From Pectobacterium carotovorum (GTDB lineage: Bacteria; Pseudomonadota; Gammaproteobacteria; Enterobacterales; Enterobacteriaceae), in assembly GCF_033898505.1 (NCBI RefSeq), contig NZ_JAXAFK010000006.1:124001-188000 (forward strand): a stretch of DNA of 64,000 bases, written 5' to 3'. This document shows, piece after piece, positions 42,017-50,050 of this stretch. Numbering within the stretch: the first letter of the stretch is position 1; each line of letters begins with the position of its first letter. The notes under the pieces are model-generated. The model was not told where the DNA came from. It saw only the letters and a program-made list of their open reading frames with translations, and did no database searches. A program made the position numbers and the translations under genes.

Positions 42017-42041
42017 TAAAAAAGGCCCGAAAATGGGCCTC
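42017..42041 (-). terminator. Terminator downstream of the ori/alpha region
   Basis: AGGCCC (42023-42028) and GGGCCT (42035-42040) with loop GAAAAT; on the minus strand followed by TTTTTT. Would end leftward transcripts from the alpha operon after they cross the ori. Confidence 0.75.
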
Positions 42042-42158
42042 TAAAATCTTACACTCTAAACTTCAACGCCTTTACTCCGCTTTTTGAAGCATCGTTTTGC
42101 TACAACTCCGCCCAAGCACAATATCTGGCGTATGCTCTCAGTGATCAGTCACTTCGAT

Positions 42159-42269
42159 GTTGGTTCAAATCTCCAATTTGTCAGTTCATGGTTGGTTCAG
42201 TTTGAAAGTTTATTTTCAGTAAAAACAGGTACATTACCAAATCGAACCAACCGAACTAACTGAACCAAC
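42159..42269. other. Probable replication origin with iterons
   Basis: Exact GTTGGTTCA at 42159 and 42191, then three contiguous 9-mers CGAACCAAC, CGAACTAAC, TGAACCAAC (42243-42269). A 24-bp stretch 42244-42267 is the exact reverse complement of 30592-30615. Lies 27 bp past the stop of the alpha-like gene, as the P4 ori lies beside alpha. Confidence 0.7.
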
Positions 42270-42295
42270 ACCATTTATACGCATGTGAAAGGGTT

Positions 42296-45061
42296 CTATT
42301 CTGGCTGGCTATCCTCCGGACGGTATTGGAGAACATAGACGTTTACCTGTCGCCCATCAACACGCGGAGACTTACGCTGATAGCCCCTTCCGCTAGTTGG
42401 CGGGTTTAGCATTCCAGCACTGCGCAGGATCTCGGCAAACTGCTGTGCATTAAAACCCTTAGCAATTTCTCCTTCAAAAGCAGCGGGAAAAGTGTAAAAA
42501 ATCATCGGATCTTCGTTATGCTTCCCTCTGTCACGGTATCCAGCCAGGTTCTGTATAGGTAGGTCTTTGTAGCTGTAAGGGAGTGGGGCGAATCGGCTTA
42601 GTCCGTGGGCATTCAGGAACGCCTCACACTGCTCGATAATCTGCTGGTGCTCTTTGTTCCCGGTGCCAAACTCACGCAACCAGGCGTTATAACTATGCTG
42701 GATTGCGTCCCGGCATTTCTGTGTGTCCCACCCAGTGATGGCAGTTGACAGCAATAGCGCCGCTTCCAGAATGGCAAACCGCGCCCCCACCCGGTGAACC
42801 TGTTCGCCATAGTCAGCAGGAATAAGACTGCGCCAGCGCATTTCAGCGGCTCTCACCGCGTCAATGGCCTGTTGCTGGTGGTCAGTAAGCCATTTCACCC
42901 ATTCGCGTCCGGCAGAGCCGTGATGGTTCTGATAGGCGTCTTTCAACGCATCCGCATGCTGCTTACCATTGCTGTATTCATGAAAGCGAACCGCCTTACT
43001 TAAAGGGATATTAAGCAGGCGAACCAGTTGCCCGGCTTTGGTTCTTCTTCCAGTAAGGGCGATGAAGGTTTCCAGATCCATTTCTCCGGTGCTGATCGCT
43101 ACCGTGCGCCAGCGTTTTAGATCCCGGTTACCGCCTTCTTTAGCCCCCTGTAATTTGCCAACGCCGTTAAATAGCGCGTAAGCAGATTGTGAGACGCTGA
43201 CAGGATCGGCACCTTGCCCAACCTCATCCAAAGGCATCAGACCGTCATTGTGGGCTGCTGCTTCGTTTGTCAGCCCCAACGCGGTGCCGTACCACGTTAA
43301 ACGCAGCAAATCAGGATCGCCGTAGAGACTGCTTGCCACGTTTGCAGTGGTAGTTTTCCCAGCGCTGGATTGCTCATAAAAATGGATACCGAATCCATCC
43401 GCACCACTCAGGCCGATCAGAGGCGCAGCCAGCGCCGCCGCTATACCTGTCATCATGGCGTAATTACCATCCACCAGCCGGGCAACATGCTTGCGCCAAC
43501 TTTCGCCCGTACCTTTGATGGTGTACCCGGCAGCCGCTGAACTGCGGCCACTAAACAACACGGGCACATCCGGCTTACCGATAATTTCACCATCTGGCAT
43601 GATATAGGCACCGCATTGCCATCCCGTGGCGTGAGCGATACGCCAAATTTCATGCGTGGCGCTGCGCTGGAGCCAGTCAGCCAAAATTGCCCGTAGGCTG
43701 CTTTTCGTAGTGACATTCACGCCGCCATTTTTCAGCGTTCGCCAGCCTTCACGTTCACCAATATCAGCCAGGGGGATCGCCTGTGTGGTATCTGTGCTTG
43801 TGCCCACCGCTCGCCAGCGCAATATCAGGTATTGGTCTTTATCGTCTCGCCCGATCCCGACAACATTCAGCCAGGAGCAAAGCCAGTTTTCATTGTTGAT
43901 AATCTCGCCGCTACCATTGTCGAGCTTCGGGGTCACATAAAAAACCCCATCTTTGCGGCGTTCCACTCTGGGTTTCAGTGGATCGTGTTCGGTTTCGCTC
44001 GGTTTCCTTCCATCAATCGCATTCAGTTGGGCGGTCACACTTTCCCCCTTGTGCTGGTATGTGTATTCATTAAATGCCTGTATGGCGGCTTCCAGCCCGT
44101 TTTGTGCGTGGTAATCATTCCAGTCGGCTTTGTAGTCAGTCGGGGGTAGTGATACCCACCCAGCTACAGCGGCGGCCGCTTTTTCTGCGGCGTCTTTCCC
44201 GGTGTTAGGCCGGTCACCAGTGGGGTAATCGTTATCAGCAGCAATAATGATTTGTGCTTGCGGATGCTGCCGGCGCATCACCTGCGCGACGGGCAACAGG
44301 TTCCCTGCGTCGATAGCTACCACCACCAGTGCGTCAGGGCGCATTAGGTGAACGCTTAACGCTGTTGCTAATCCTTCGGCAAGGATCACCGTAGCAGGCT
44401 GCTCTAGCGCATTAACGGCATGGTATGCGCCTTTCTTTGCTGAACCACCGAGTAACCGCTTTTCGCCTTTCGGTGTGATGGTCTGCGCTGCGGCAACCGC
44501 GCCTGAATCATCAACCAGTGAAAGTAATAACGTTCCATCAGGCAGAACAGGGAAGGTGAACCCTTCTAGCCCTTTGCTGGTCAGGTATGCACTTTCACCC
44601 GGTGCGGGTTTCTCCGCGAGCGCCTGGTACTTTGAGGTAAATGAGTTCCGGCGTTGTACGGCGGCGTCGGCTGCTCTTTGCTGGCGCTCCTGATCACGTT
44701 GTTGCCGTTCTGCGTCTAATTGATCCTGTCTTTGGCGGGCTGTGTTGCTGTCAGTTTCGGCTGTCCGGTAATCAATACCCAACACATCCGCTACCGAGAA
44801 AGCCGCCTCGGTGGCGGAACATTGGCGAACGTTCATCACCAGAGCCAGCCCATCACCGGCTTCGATTTCACAGTGGCGGCAATGCCATGTTCCACGCCCT
44901 TCTAGATCATCAAACTGAAAGCGGTCAGTCCCGCCGCATGCGGGGCAGGGGCCAAGGCCGCCCCTGTGGTGGGGTATATCGATCCCCAACATTGGCAATA
45001 CATCAGGCCAGTGCCCACGAGCCACACTAGATACATGGCGGATTAGGTCGATATTACGCAT
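42296..45061 (-). CDS. P4 alpha-like primase/helicase
   Basis: 921 residues. N-terminal zinc ribbon (Cys39, 42, 61, 64); TOPRIM-type primase region with ILAEGLATALS and IIIAADNDYPTG; then a DUF927-type helicase with Walker A QSSAGKTTTA and Walker B LMPLDEVGQ. Together with the adjacent iterons this matches the P4 replication protein, which primes, unwinds and recognises ori and crr. Its start overlaps the stop of the preceding small gene. Confidence 0.9.
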   Translation of the reverse strand: MRNIDLIRHVSSVARGHWPDVLPMLGIDIPHHRGGLGPCPACGGTDRFQFDDLEGRGTWHCRHCEIEAGDGLALVMNVRQCSATEAAFSVADVLGIDYRTAETDSNTARQRQDQLDAERQQRDQERQQRAADAAVQRRNSFTSKYQALAEKPAPGESAYLTSKGLEGFTFPVLPDGTLLLSLVDDSGAVAAAQTITPKGEKRLLGGSAKKGAYHAVNALEQPATVILAEGLATALSVHLMRPDALVVVAIDAGNLLPVAQVMRRQHPQAQIIIAADNDYPTGDRPNTGKDAAEKAAAAVAGWVSLPPTDYKADWNDYHAQNGLEAAIQAFNEYTYQHKGESVTAQLNAIDGRKPSETEHDPLKPRVERRKDGVFYVTPKLDNGSGEIINNENWLCSWLNVVGIGRDDKDQYLILRWRAVGTSTDTTQAIPLADIGEREGWRTLKNGGVNVTTKSSLRAILADWLQRSATHEIWRIAHATGWQCGAYIMPDGEIIGKPDVPVLFSGRSSAAAGYTIKGTGESWRKHVARLVDGNYAMMTGIAAALAAPLIGLSGADGFGIHFYEQSSAGKTTTANVASSLYGDPDLLRLTWYGTALGLTNEAAAHNDGLMPLDEVGQGADPVSVSQSAYALFNGVGKLQGAKEGGNRDLKRWRTVAISTGEMDLETFIALTGRRTKAGQLVRLLNIPLSKAVRFHEYSNGKQHADALKDAYQNHHGSAGREWVKWLTDHQQQAIDAVRAAEMRWRSLIPADYGEQVHRVGARFAILEAALLLSTAITGWDTQKCRDAIQHSYNAWLREFGTGNKEHQQIIEQCEAFLNAHGLSRFAPLPYSYKDLPIQNLAGYRDRGKHNEDPMIFYTFPAAFEGEIAKGFNAQQFAEILRSAGMLNPPTSGRGYQRKSPRVDGRQVNVYVLQYRPEDSQPE

Positions 45062-45416
45062 TGATTTGGCCTCCCTGCGCTATCGATAGTTCCATATCGC
45101 CAACCATGCTTTTCCAAATTTGCCTTCCATGAATGGTCAGAGCAGAACCTTCCACGCAAGCGGCCAAGATAGTGGCAGCAACCTCTTCCCACTGCCGATA
45201 CTCCTGTTGTAATGCTTCCAGCAGATAGCTATCCACCAGTTGGCGCATGCCTTGAACATTACCAACGATATCCACTTGTACCGCTTGCCCAGCGGCTTCG
45301 ATAGTGAAGAAATCCCCGTTATTCTGTCGCCGTATAGCTGCATACAGAGCGGCCGCATACTGATTAGCCAATGCATTCAAACGGAAATTTTTTGTTATCA
45401 GTTTCGTTGAAGTCAT
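45054..45416 (-). CDS. Small helical protein of the alpha operon
   Basis: 120 residues, helical (FRLNALANQYAAALYAAIRRQ, LVDSYLLEALQQEYRQWEEVAATILAACVEG). No family recognised. ATG 45416 overlaps the stop of the gene before it (ATGA), and its end overlaps alpha's start by 8 bases, so all three are one operon. Confidence 0.6.
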   Translation of the reverse strand: MTSTKLITKNFRLNALANQYAAALYAAIRRQNNGDFFTIEAAGQAVQVDIVGNVQGMRQLVDSYLLEALQQEYRQWEEVAATILAACVEGSALTIHGRQIWKSMVGDMELSIAQGGQINA

Positions 45417-45682
45417 GATGCTGCCCCCATTGCTTCTCGGCGGCACTCATCATCTTCAAACTCCTGACGAATATTGAGATTATCGAGGAGCCGAGTACCG
45501 ATACTATCAGCAGCATCAACCAGATAACTTTTTTTATGAGGATCAATGATTTCATTGATGCTTCGTATGATAGATAAGAGACATTCCATTTCATGAGCGA
45601 TGACACATGTCTCACATGAAGCGGGTAAGGTTTTGACGTCAGGGGTGAATGCGTTTTTTGTGATAGTATTCTTAGTAGCCAT
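45413..45682 (-). CDS. Small protein with CxxC motif, first gene of the alpha operon
   Basis: 89 residues. LPASCETCVIAHEMECLLSIIRSINEII contains a CETC pair and a helical middle; the tail is acidic. ATG 45682 is chosen because GAGGT lies ten bases upstream; the much longer open frame to 46147 would cover a convincing plus-strand regulator gene. Function unknown. Confidence 0.6.
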   Translation of the reverse strand: MATKNTITKNAFTPDVKTLPASCETCVIAHEMECLLSIIRSINEIIDPHKKSYLVDAADSIGTRLLDNLNIRQEFEDDECRREAMGAAS

Positions 45683-45714
45683 GATCGTTACCTCGTATAA
45701 CGGTTTGGTTAGAG

Positions 45715-45743
45715 GCCCGGTTAGTGCGTCAACACTACCGGGC
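45715..45743 (-). promoter_or_regulatory. Leader hairpin upstream of the alpha operon
   Basis: GCCCGG (45715-45720) pairs with CCGGGC (45738-45743), extended inside by TAGTG/CACTA with one bulge. It occupies the same place relative to the divergent RHH gene as the hairpin at 27840 in element A. Transcript control, as by the C4/CI RNA of P1 and P4, is possible but unproven. Confidence 0.45.
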
Positions 45744-45764
45744 TTTGCTTTACTAAAAGCTATG

Positions 45765-45818
45765 CATTGGTGTACATTTACAATCAATAACTTTAATATA
45801 TATGGATGAACACCAATG
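45765..45818. promoter_or_regulatory. Paired operators for the element B ribbon-helix-helix regulator
   Basis: CATTGGTGT (45765-45773) and ACACCAATG (45810-45818) are exact inverted copies 36 bases apart; the second covers the ATG at 45816. Same arrangement as the operators at 27910-27953 in element A, with a different sequence. Confidence 0.65.
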
Positions 45819-45992
45819 TCAACCAATGAAAACCAAAAAGAACGCCACGTAGTACAACTTCGGCTTGACCCTGAGCTTTCCGAGCGTTTGCAGATCGCAA
45901 TGAAAGAGGATGGTGATGACAACAAAGCTGGCTGGATAAAGAGGCTACTGCGTCGAGAGCTAGACAAGCGAGGTATTGACCCAAAGAATTGA
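45816..45992 (+). CDS. Ribbon-helix-helix (Arc-like) regulator
   Basis: 58 residues. RHVVQLRLDPELSERLQIAMKEDGDDNKAGWIKRLLRREL fits a strand followed by two helices of an Arc-type repressor. Divergent from the alpha operon, so it probably represses both itself and replication genes. Cognate of the element A regulator at 27953. Confidence 0.7.
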   Translation: MSTNENQKERHVVQLRLDPELSERLQIAMKEDGDDNKAGWIKRLLRRELDKRGIDPKN

Positions 45993-46062
45993 CCCAAATG
46001 ACAGTTGCATGTGTTTACCTGTCTGGTATTCTGATACGGCTTTAGATTTTTGCAGTGACTCA

Positions 46063-46090
46063 GGCGGCCCGGCATGGTCGCCTTTGTTTT
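46063..46090 (+). terminator. Terminator after the ribbon-helix-helix gene
   Basis: GGCGGCC (46063-46069) and GGTCGCC (46076-46082), one wobble pair, followed by TTTGTTTT. It just touches the stop of the convergent ORF6N gene. Confidence 0.75.
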
Positions 46091-46988
46091 ATTGAGCGCT
46101 AGCATGCTTATCTCCTGACAGATCTTTATCGTGGGTAAACTCACCATTCCAGTCCGACTTCATCGGAAGTTCACCATTCAAATAGTGTCGATAGATCCAC
46201 ACAGCCCCTTTCCTTAATAACACCGGGTTGTAGGCAATAAACCCTTCTGATGCTGGCGGGCTAATGGTGCTGGTTTTTTCTGTCAGATAACGATCCCGTG
46301 CATAGGAGTAAACGCGCCAGCGTGCATTGTTACCCTCTGGATTGTCGTCATATAGCCACCCGACAGAAGCAAGGTAGGCGTTAACCTTGCTGCAATTAAC
46401 ACCGTTGAGGCGTTTGCAAAACTGTACCGGCGAAAGCCCGTTAGCAAACAGTTGCTCTAACCGTTCGATGTATTCCGCCTGCTGGTGCGTTATGACAATG
46501 GCCTTGCGCTTTGCTTCAAATTCATCTGCCCAGGCGCGTGCAGCGGCGGCGGGATCGGTGAAGTTGGGAACTGCCAGCGGCAGTTGCTGCTCTCTTTTTT
46601 GGGTGAAGTAGCAGCTCTCCAGGATTTCAAAGAAAGACCATGCGGCATCTGTATCGACAACCTTGGACATACGGGCTGCACCACGTTCCGTCCATAAGGT
46701 AACGCTTCTGGCTTTGTTCGATATTTGCGCGTCAGCATTGCTGACTCGCAATTGTGCCAACTCTCGACCAGCGACATTGAAGTAATGAATGCCTTCGGTG
46801 AATCGCTGCCTATGGGAAGAAAGATTGGTACGAATATTGGTTGTCCCTGTGTCATATCCTGTTGCCAAGGTTTCTGTCGTGACCACCCGAACGCCTTGCC
46901 ATTCAATAACAGGCAGGTGCATCGGTTGAGTCGCTGGATTTTGGGTGTGAGAATTCCCCTGGCCAGAGAAGGCCATTTCATTTTTCAT
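46089..46988 (-). CDS. ORF6N-domain phage regulator/antirepressor-like protein
   Basis: 299 residues. The N-terminal part (MHLPVIEWQGVRVVTTETLATGYDTGTTNIRTNLSSHRQRFTEGIHYF) is an ORF6N-type DNA-binding domain, with LWTERGAARMSKVVDTDAAWSFFE typical of its end. The C-terminal half (YIERLEQLFANGLSPVQFCKRLNGVNCSKVNAYLASVGWLYDD) resembles the tail domains of phage antirepressors. Likely controls the lysogenic/lytic switch of the satellite or responds to a helper. Confidence 0.75.
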   Translation of the reverse strand: MKNEMAFSGQGNSHTQNPATQPMHLPVIEWQGVRVVTTETLATGYDTGTTNIRTNLSSHRQRFTEGIHYFNVAGRELAQLRVSNADAQISNKARSVTLWTERGAARMSKVVDTDAAWSFFEILESCYFTQKREQQLPLAVPNFTDPAAAARAWADEFEAKRKAIVITHQQAEYIERLEQLFANGLSPVQFCKRLNGVNCSKVNAYLASVGWLYDDNPEGNNARWRVYSYARDRYLTEKTSTISPPASEGFIAYNPVLLRKGAVWIYRHYLNGELPMKSDWNGEFTHDKDLSGDKHASAQ

Positions 46989-47014
46989 GAATTAAACCTC
47001 TTCGGTTTGAGACG

Positions 47015-47326
47015 TTAGAAATCCAGATCTGCTGGCTGGTCTTTATTTTCGAAATGCGACTCCAATGCTTTTGATGCTATCCAAGCCTTATATAAATTCG
47101 TTCGCATTCTGGTTATTTCTTTTTGGTTCACAGCCAATGAGCATATATGGTTATTAATGTTTTCGATTTGAGTTAAAATTTCAGTAATAACTTCCCCTGG
47201 CCTTTTATAGGCAAGAGCATTTATGAAGCATTTGATATCAGCATCAAAGAGATCATCATTAGTTTCCACTTGAGATAGGTTATTAGATGCTCCAGATCTG
47301 ATATGGAAAATATTGTTTTTTTTCAT
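47015..47326 (-). CDS. Hypothetical protein
   Basis: 103 residues; helical from residue ~28 (ADIKCFINALAYKRPGEVITEILTQIENINNHI) with an acidic end. No family recognised. Sits between the AlpA gene and the ORF6N gene on the same strand. Confidence 0.55.
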   Translation of the reverse strand: MKKNNIFHIRSGASNNLSQVETNDDLFDADIKCFINALAYKRPGEVITEILTQIENINNHICSLAVNQKEITRMRTNLYKAWIASKALESHFENKDQPADLDF

Positions 47327-47339
47327 TTTTAACCCACTG

Positions 47340-47567
47340 CTATTTATTGATATCTATTGATGTGGCGCGGTCTTTCAGCCACTCATTTATTTCTACTGCA
47401 TTGAATGCAGTTACGCGCTCAGAAATTTTTAAAGGGGATGGTAAGGTATGATTTTTCACCTTTCGCCAGATCGTAGACTCATGCACGCCTAGCAGTTCAG
47501 CTAATCGTTTAGGTCTGATGTAGCCGCTAGTGGGGATAGCTGTTTGTGATGCAGCTTGATTCTTCAT
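47340..47567 (-). CDS. AlpA-family regulator (third copy)
   Basis: 75 residues: SGYIRPKRLAELLGVHESTIWRKVKNHTLPSPLKISERVTAFNAVEINEWLKDRA is the AlpA/MerR-type DNA-binding fold with the usual W/E-rich end helix. More distant from the two copies near 31 kb. Probably controls the integrase or neighbouring genes. Confidence 0.8.
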   Translation of the reverse strand: MKNQAASQTAIPTSGYIRPKRLAELLGVHESTIWRKVKNHTLPSPLKISERVTAFNAVEINEWLKDRATSIDINK

Positions 47568-47680
47568 GGTGGCCTGTTACTCCGTATAGGTGGTTATGCG
47601 AGGAACAGGCTTAATGATGTAAGGAAAAACAGTTGAATACAGGAAAACATCAGATGTTAATGGAAAAGATTGATGTTTTC

Positions 47681-48505
47681 CTAACGTGATTTAGCTCTTT
47701 TAATCCAATTTTCCAATGACTTGGATGCAAAATCTTTATAGGGAATACCTTTCTCACTGAATTTTCTTGTGATCTGAGTCTCAAGGCTCTCTCTACTTAA
47801 CTTGTCGATCCCACCATCATCAATAAAAACTAACTGTAGGAGGGAATAAATGAAATCAGCCTGTACCGGAGATGTCTTAATTTTCCTGTCTTCATCATCC
47901 AATGGCGATTGTTTAATTTCGTCAGTGGGCATGGGATTACCACTGATGGAGTGGTTATATATCTTCTCAATATCATCTCGTGTTATGAAAATATCATTCC
48001 ATTTATCAACTAATGATTCTTTCATTATTACAGAAACTGAATAATCATCGTTGGATAAACGGTAAATTCCCAAGGTCTGAGCAATTGATTGTGATGATAG
48101 TATTTTCCACAGTCCTCCTAACTTGCCAGTAACAGTATATAAAAACTCCCCTTTGTTTTCTATGAATCTCTTTTCTATTGGTATTGTTGGTTCATAAGTT
48201 AACATTATTCCATCTATCTTTAGCTCTTCGTATATGAAATCGTCCAACTCATGGTCAACATGTTTAACGCTTAATACATTGTTGTCCGAGTCCAAATCTC
48301 TTTTCGAATAAAAACGCATTGTACCTAAATAGCCTTTGGGGTTAATTAACAGTTCCAAAGCGCTTATGTCATGCCAATGTAAAAAGTCTTCTGCTTCACA
48401 TTCCAATAATTTTGCAGCGCGCGTTATTGAGCAATATTCTAGTGGTGCAATTCTTTTATCCTTCCATATATTTTTTTTGTTCTGATTGTTATGTGATTCT
48501 GTCAT
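47681..48505 (-). CDS. Hypothetical satellite protein with HTH-like N-terminus
   Basis: 274 residues. EYCSITRAAKLLECEAEDFLHWHDISALELLI at ~25-56 looks like a helix-turn-helix used by P4-like regulatory proteins. The remainder has no known motif, and a helical tail SPVQADFIYSLLQLVF..DKLSRESLETQITRKF follows. ATG 48505 with AAGGTAA upstream is preferred over the longer frame to 48574. Confidence 0.6.
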   Translation of the reverse strand: MTESHNNQNKKNIWKDKRIAPLEYCSITRAAKLLECEAEDFLHWHDISALELLINPKGYLGTMRFYSKRDLDSDNNVLSVKHVDHELDDFIYEELKIDGIMLTYEPTIPIEKRFIENKGEFLYTVTGKLGGLWKILSSQSIAQTLGIYRLSNDDYSVSVIMKESLVDKWNDIFITRDDIEKIYNHSISGNPMPTDEIKQSPLDDEDRKIKTSPVQADFIYSLLQLVFIDDGGIDKLSRESLETQITRKFSEKGIPYKDFASKSLENWIKRAKSR

Positions 48506-48602
48506 AGCGTTACCTTTCACGCTGTGCCTTAAATAGGCGATTGGGCCAGATGGGTAAGGCTTCCCACTTTTCACCCCGTCGAGTTAGGCTCAATCTGTTC
48601 GG

Positions 48603-49862
48603 TTAATTTGTCTTTCTGATAGGTGTCACGTTGTAATCTTCGCCATGCTCCAGAGCCACCAGCAGGTTAGCCCACAGAGTTAATGCCGCCTTACGTTCGT
48701 CGAAATACTGGTAACGGTTATAAATCCCCTCAACGCCTTTTATCCGGTGATTCAGGCAACGTTCAGCCACCACGGGATCAACACCTAACGCGGCCAGATG
48801 AGTGCGTGCTGTACGCCGGAAATCGTGAATAGTGAAGTTAGGCACATCAGTCATTACTGCCCGTACTTTCACCAGTGCGACGGGAAGCGTGCTTTCCTGA
48901 ATATGTGGGATCATGCGATTTTGCATCTTTCTAGCTGGAAGAACCCATGCGCTATTGCACGAAAACGAATGAAGCTCTCTCAACCATTCGAGTGCTGGTG
49001 GAGGGAGGGGAATATCTATTGGATCGCCGTTCTTGCTGCGTTCTTCTGGTAAATGCCAGATGGCAGCGTCTAAATCAAATTCTTCCCAGCGCGCTGCGCA
49101 CAGTTCCATTTTACGCACACACAGTGTTAGCAATAATTTAAAGGTAAGCTCATTCTGGCGACTGAATCCCTTTGCTTTCCGCATAGCCTGAAACAGTTGG
49201 ATAAGCTCATTCCGAGTGAGCCACCGTTCACGGGCCACCTCTTTGCCGCCAGCATCTGATACTTCAAAGGCTGAACACGGGTTTATTTCTAAAGCATGCC
49301 GTTTAATCCCATAGTCGAATATGCGACGTGTCCAGCGCAGAACGTCCGTTGCTATGGTTGGCGCTCCGCGATCTACGATGCCTTTTAGCATGTCATCAAT
49401 ATGGCGTGGTTTAACGTCATCGACCTTCATGTGACCAATGCAGGGGTTTATATCCTTGTCGATACGGCGGCGCAAAATGTCGGGGTGCTTCCAGCGGGGT
49501 AAAATCTGGCGTTCAAAGTATTCGGTAGCTAGGGCAGAAACACGCAGCGCGTTTTTTTCGGCATCCATCTTTGCTAATGCCTCGGCTTTTCGCGCCTGCT
49601 TCTCACCTGCTACGTCATGCCCCAGCGCAACGCGGGCGGATAACTCTTTGGCTGTTTCTCTGGCCTTTGCCAGTGATAATTGCGCATAAGAGCCAATTAG
49701 CATGGCACGGGGCTTCCCAGATAACTTGTAGCGAAATCTCCACGTGGGGGTTTTATCAGCCTCCCGGTATCTGAGGTAAAGCCCGTTACCGTCTGAGCGG
49801 CCTTCAAATCGCTCCCCTGCCTTTATCCAGGCGCGGATCTGCATATCTGTTAGTTTTGGCAT
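48603..49862 (-). CDS. P4-family tyrosine integrase of element B
   Basis: 419 residues: N-terminal DUF4102-type domain (RSDGNGLYLRY), core-binding domain, then catalytic RKMEL (Arg), HDFRRTARTHL (His-x-x-Arg), LNHRIKG (His) and YNRYQYF (Tyr nucleophile). Start ATG 49862 (MPKLTDMQIRAW) is the family's usual beginning. Same orientation and layout as the element A integrase; both sit at the right end of their element. Confidence 0.92.
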   Translation of the reverse strand: MPKLTDMQIRAWIKAGERFEGRSDGNGLYLRYREADKTPTWRFRYKLSGKPRAMLIGSYAQLSLAKARETAKELSARVALGHDVAGEKQARKAEALAKMDAEKNALRVSALATEYFERQILPRWKHPDILRRRIDKDINPCIGHMKVDDVKPRHIDDMLKGIVDRGAPTIATDVLRWTRRIFDYGIKRHALEINPCSAFEVSDAGGKEVARERWLTRNELIQLFQAMRKAKGFSRQNELTFKLLLTLCVRKMELCAARWEEFDLDAAIWHLPEERSKNGDPIDIPLPPPALEWLRELHSFSCNSAWVLPARKMQNRMIPHIQESTLPVALVKVRAVMTDVPNFTIHDFRRTARTHLAALGVDPVVAERCLNHRIKGVEGIYNRYQYFDERKAALTLWANLLVALEHGEDYNVTPIRKTN

Positions 49863-49923
49863 TGCGAATACCTGAACATTCAATAATGGGGTGTACCCAA
49901 GTCACCTTGCATTTTTACTAATA

Positions 49924-49974
49924 GGTACACCTCTGTGTACACGGTAATCATGCGCTGTTGTGGTTCCTTATGCG
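49924..49974. other. Right attachment region of element B
   Basis: GGTACAC (49924), GTGTACAC (49935) and the core TTCCTTATGCG (49964-49974), also found at 30108-30118 with similar arms. It is about 100 bp from the integrase start and upstream of the yicC terminator, so the insertion is intergenic, not in a tRNA gene. Confidence 0.5.
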
Positions 49975-49985
49975 AGTATATGATA

Positions 49986-50013
49986 TTAAAAAAGCCCGGC
50001 ATAGTGCGGGCTT
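49986..50013 (-). terminator. yicC terminator
   Basis: GCCCG (49994-49998) and CGGGC (50007-50011); on the minus strand followed by TTTTTTT. Ends yicC transcription just before the integrated elements. Confidence 0.8.
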
Positions 50014-50050
50014 ATTGGTTTTTTGCTACTTTGTGAGAGTTTATGCGATT

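Larger units (their letters stand above)
30108..49974. mobile_element. Element B: P4-like phage satellite
   Basis: About 19.9 kb between two copies of TTCCTTATGCG. It has a P4-family integrase at the right end, an alpha-like primase/helicase, AlpA regulators, SSB, KilA-N and ORF6N-type genes, a toxin-antitoxin pair and two iteron clusters matching the P4 ori/crr plan. Three large virion-internal-like proteins replace the usual helper-exploitation genes (sid, psu, delta not seen). No capsid, portal, terminase or lysis gene is present. Confidence 0.7.

Noticed and set aside
45413..46147. 244-codon minus-strand reading as one gene
   Set aside because: The first ~155 codons are antisense to a convincing RHH gene and its operators; a good ribosome site supports the start at 45682.
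49884..50050. tRNA or tmRNA as integration target
   Set aside because: P4-type integrases often use tRNA ends, but no cloverleaf or CCA end is visible here or at 30.1 kb.
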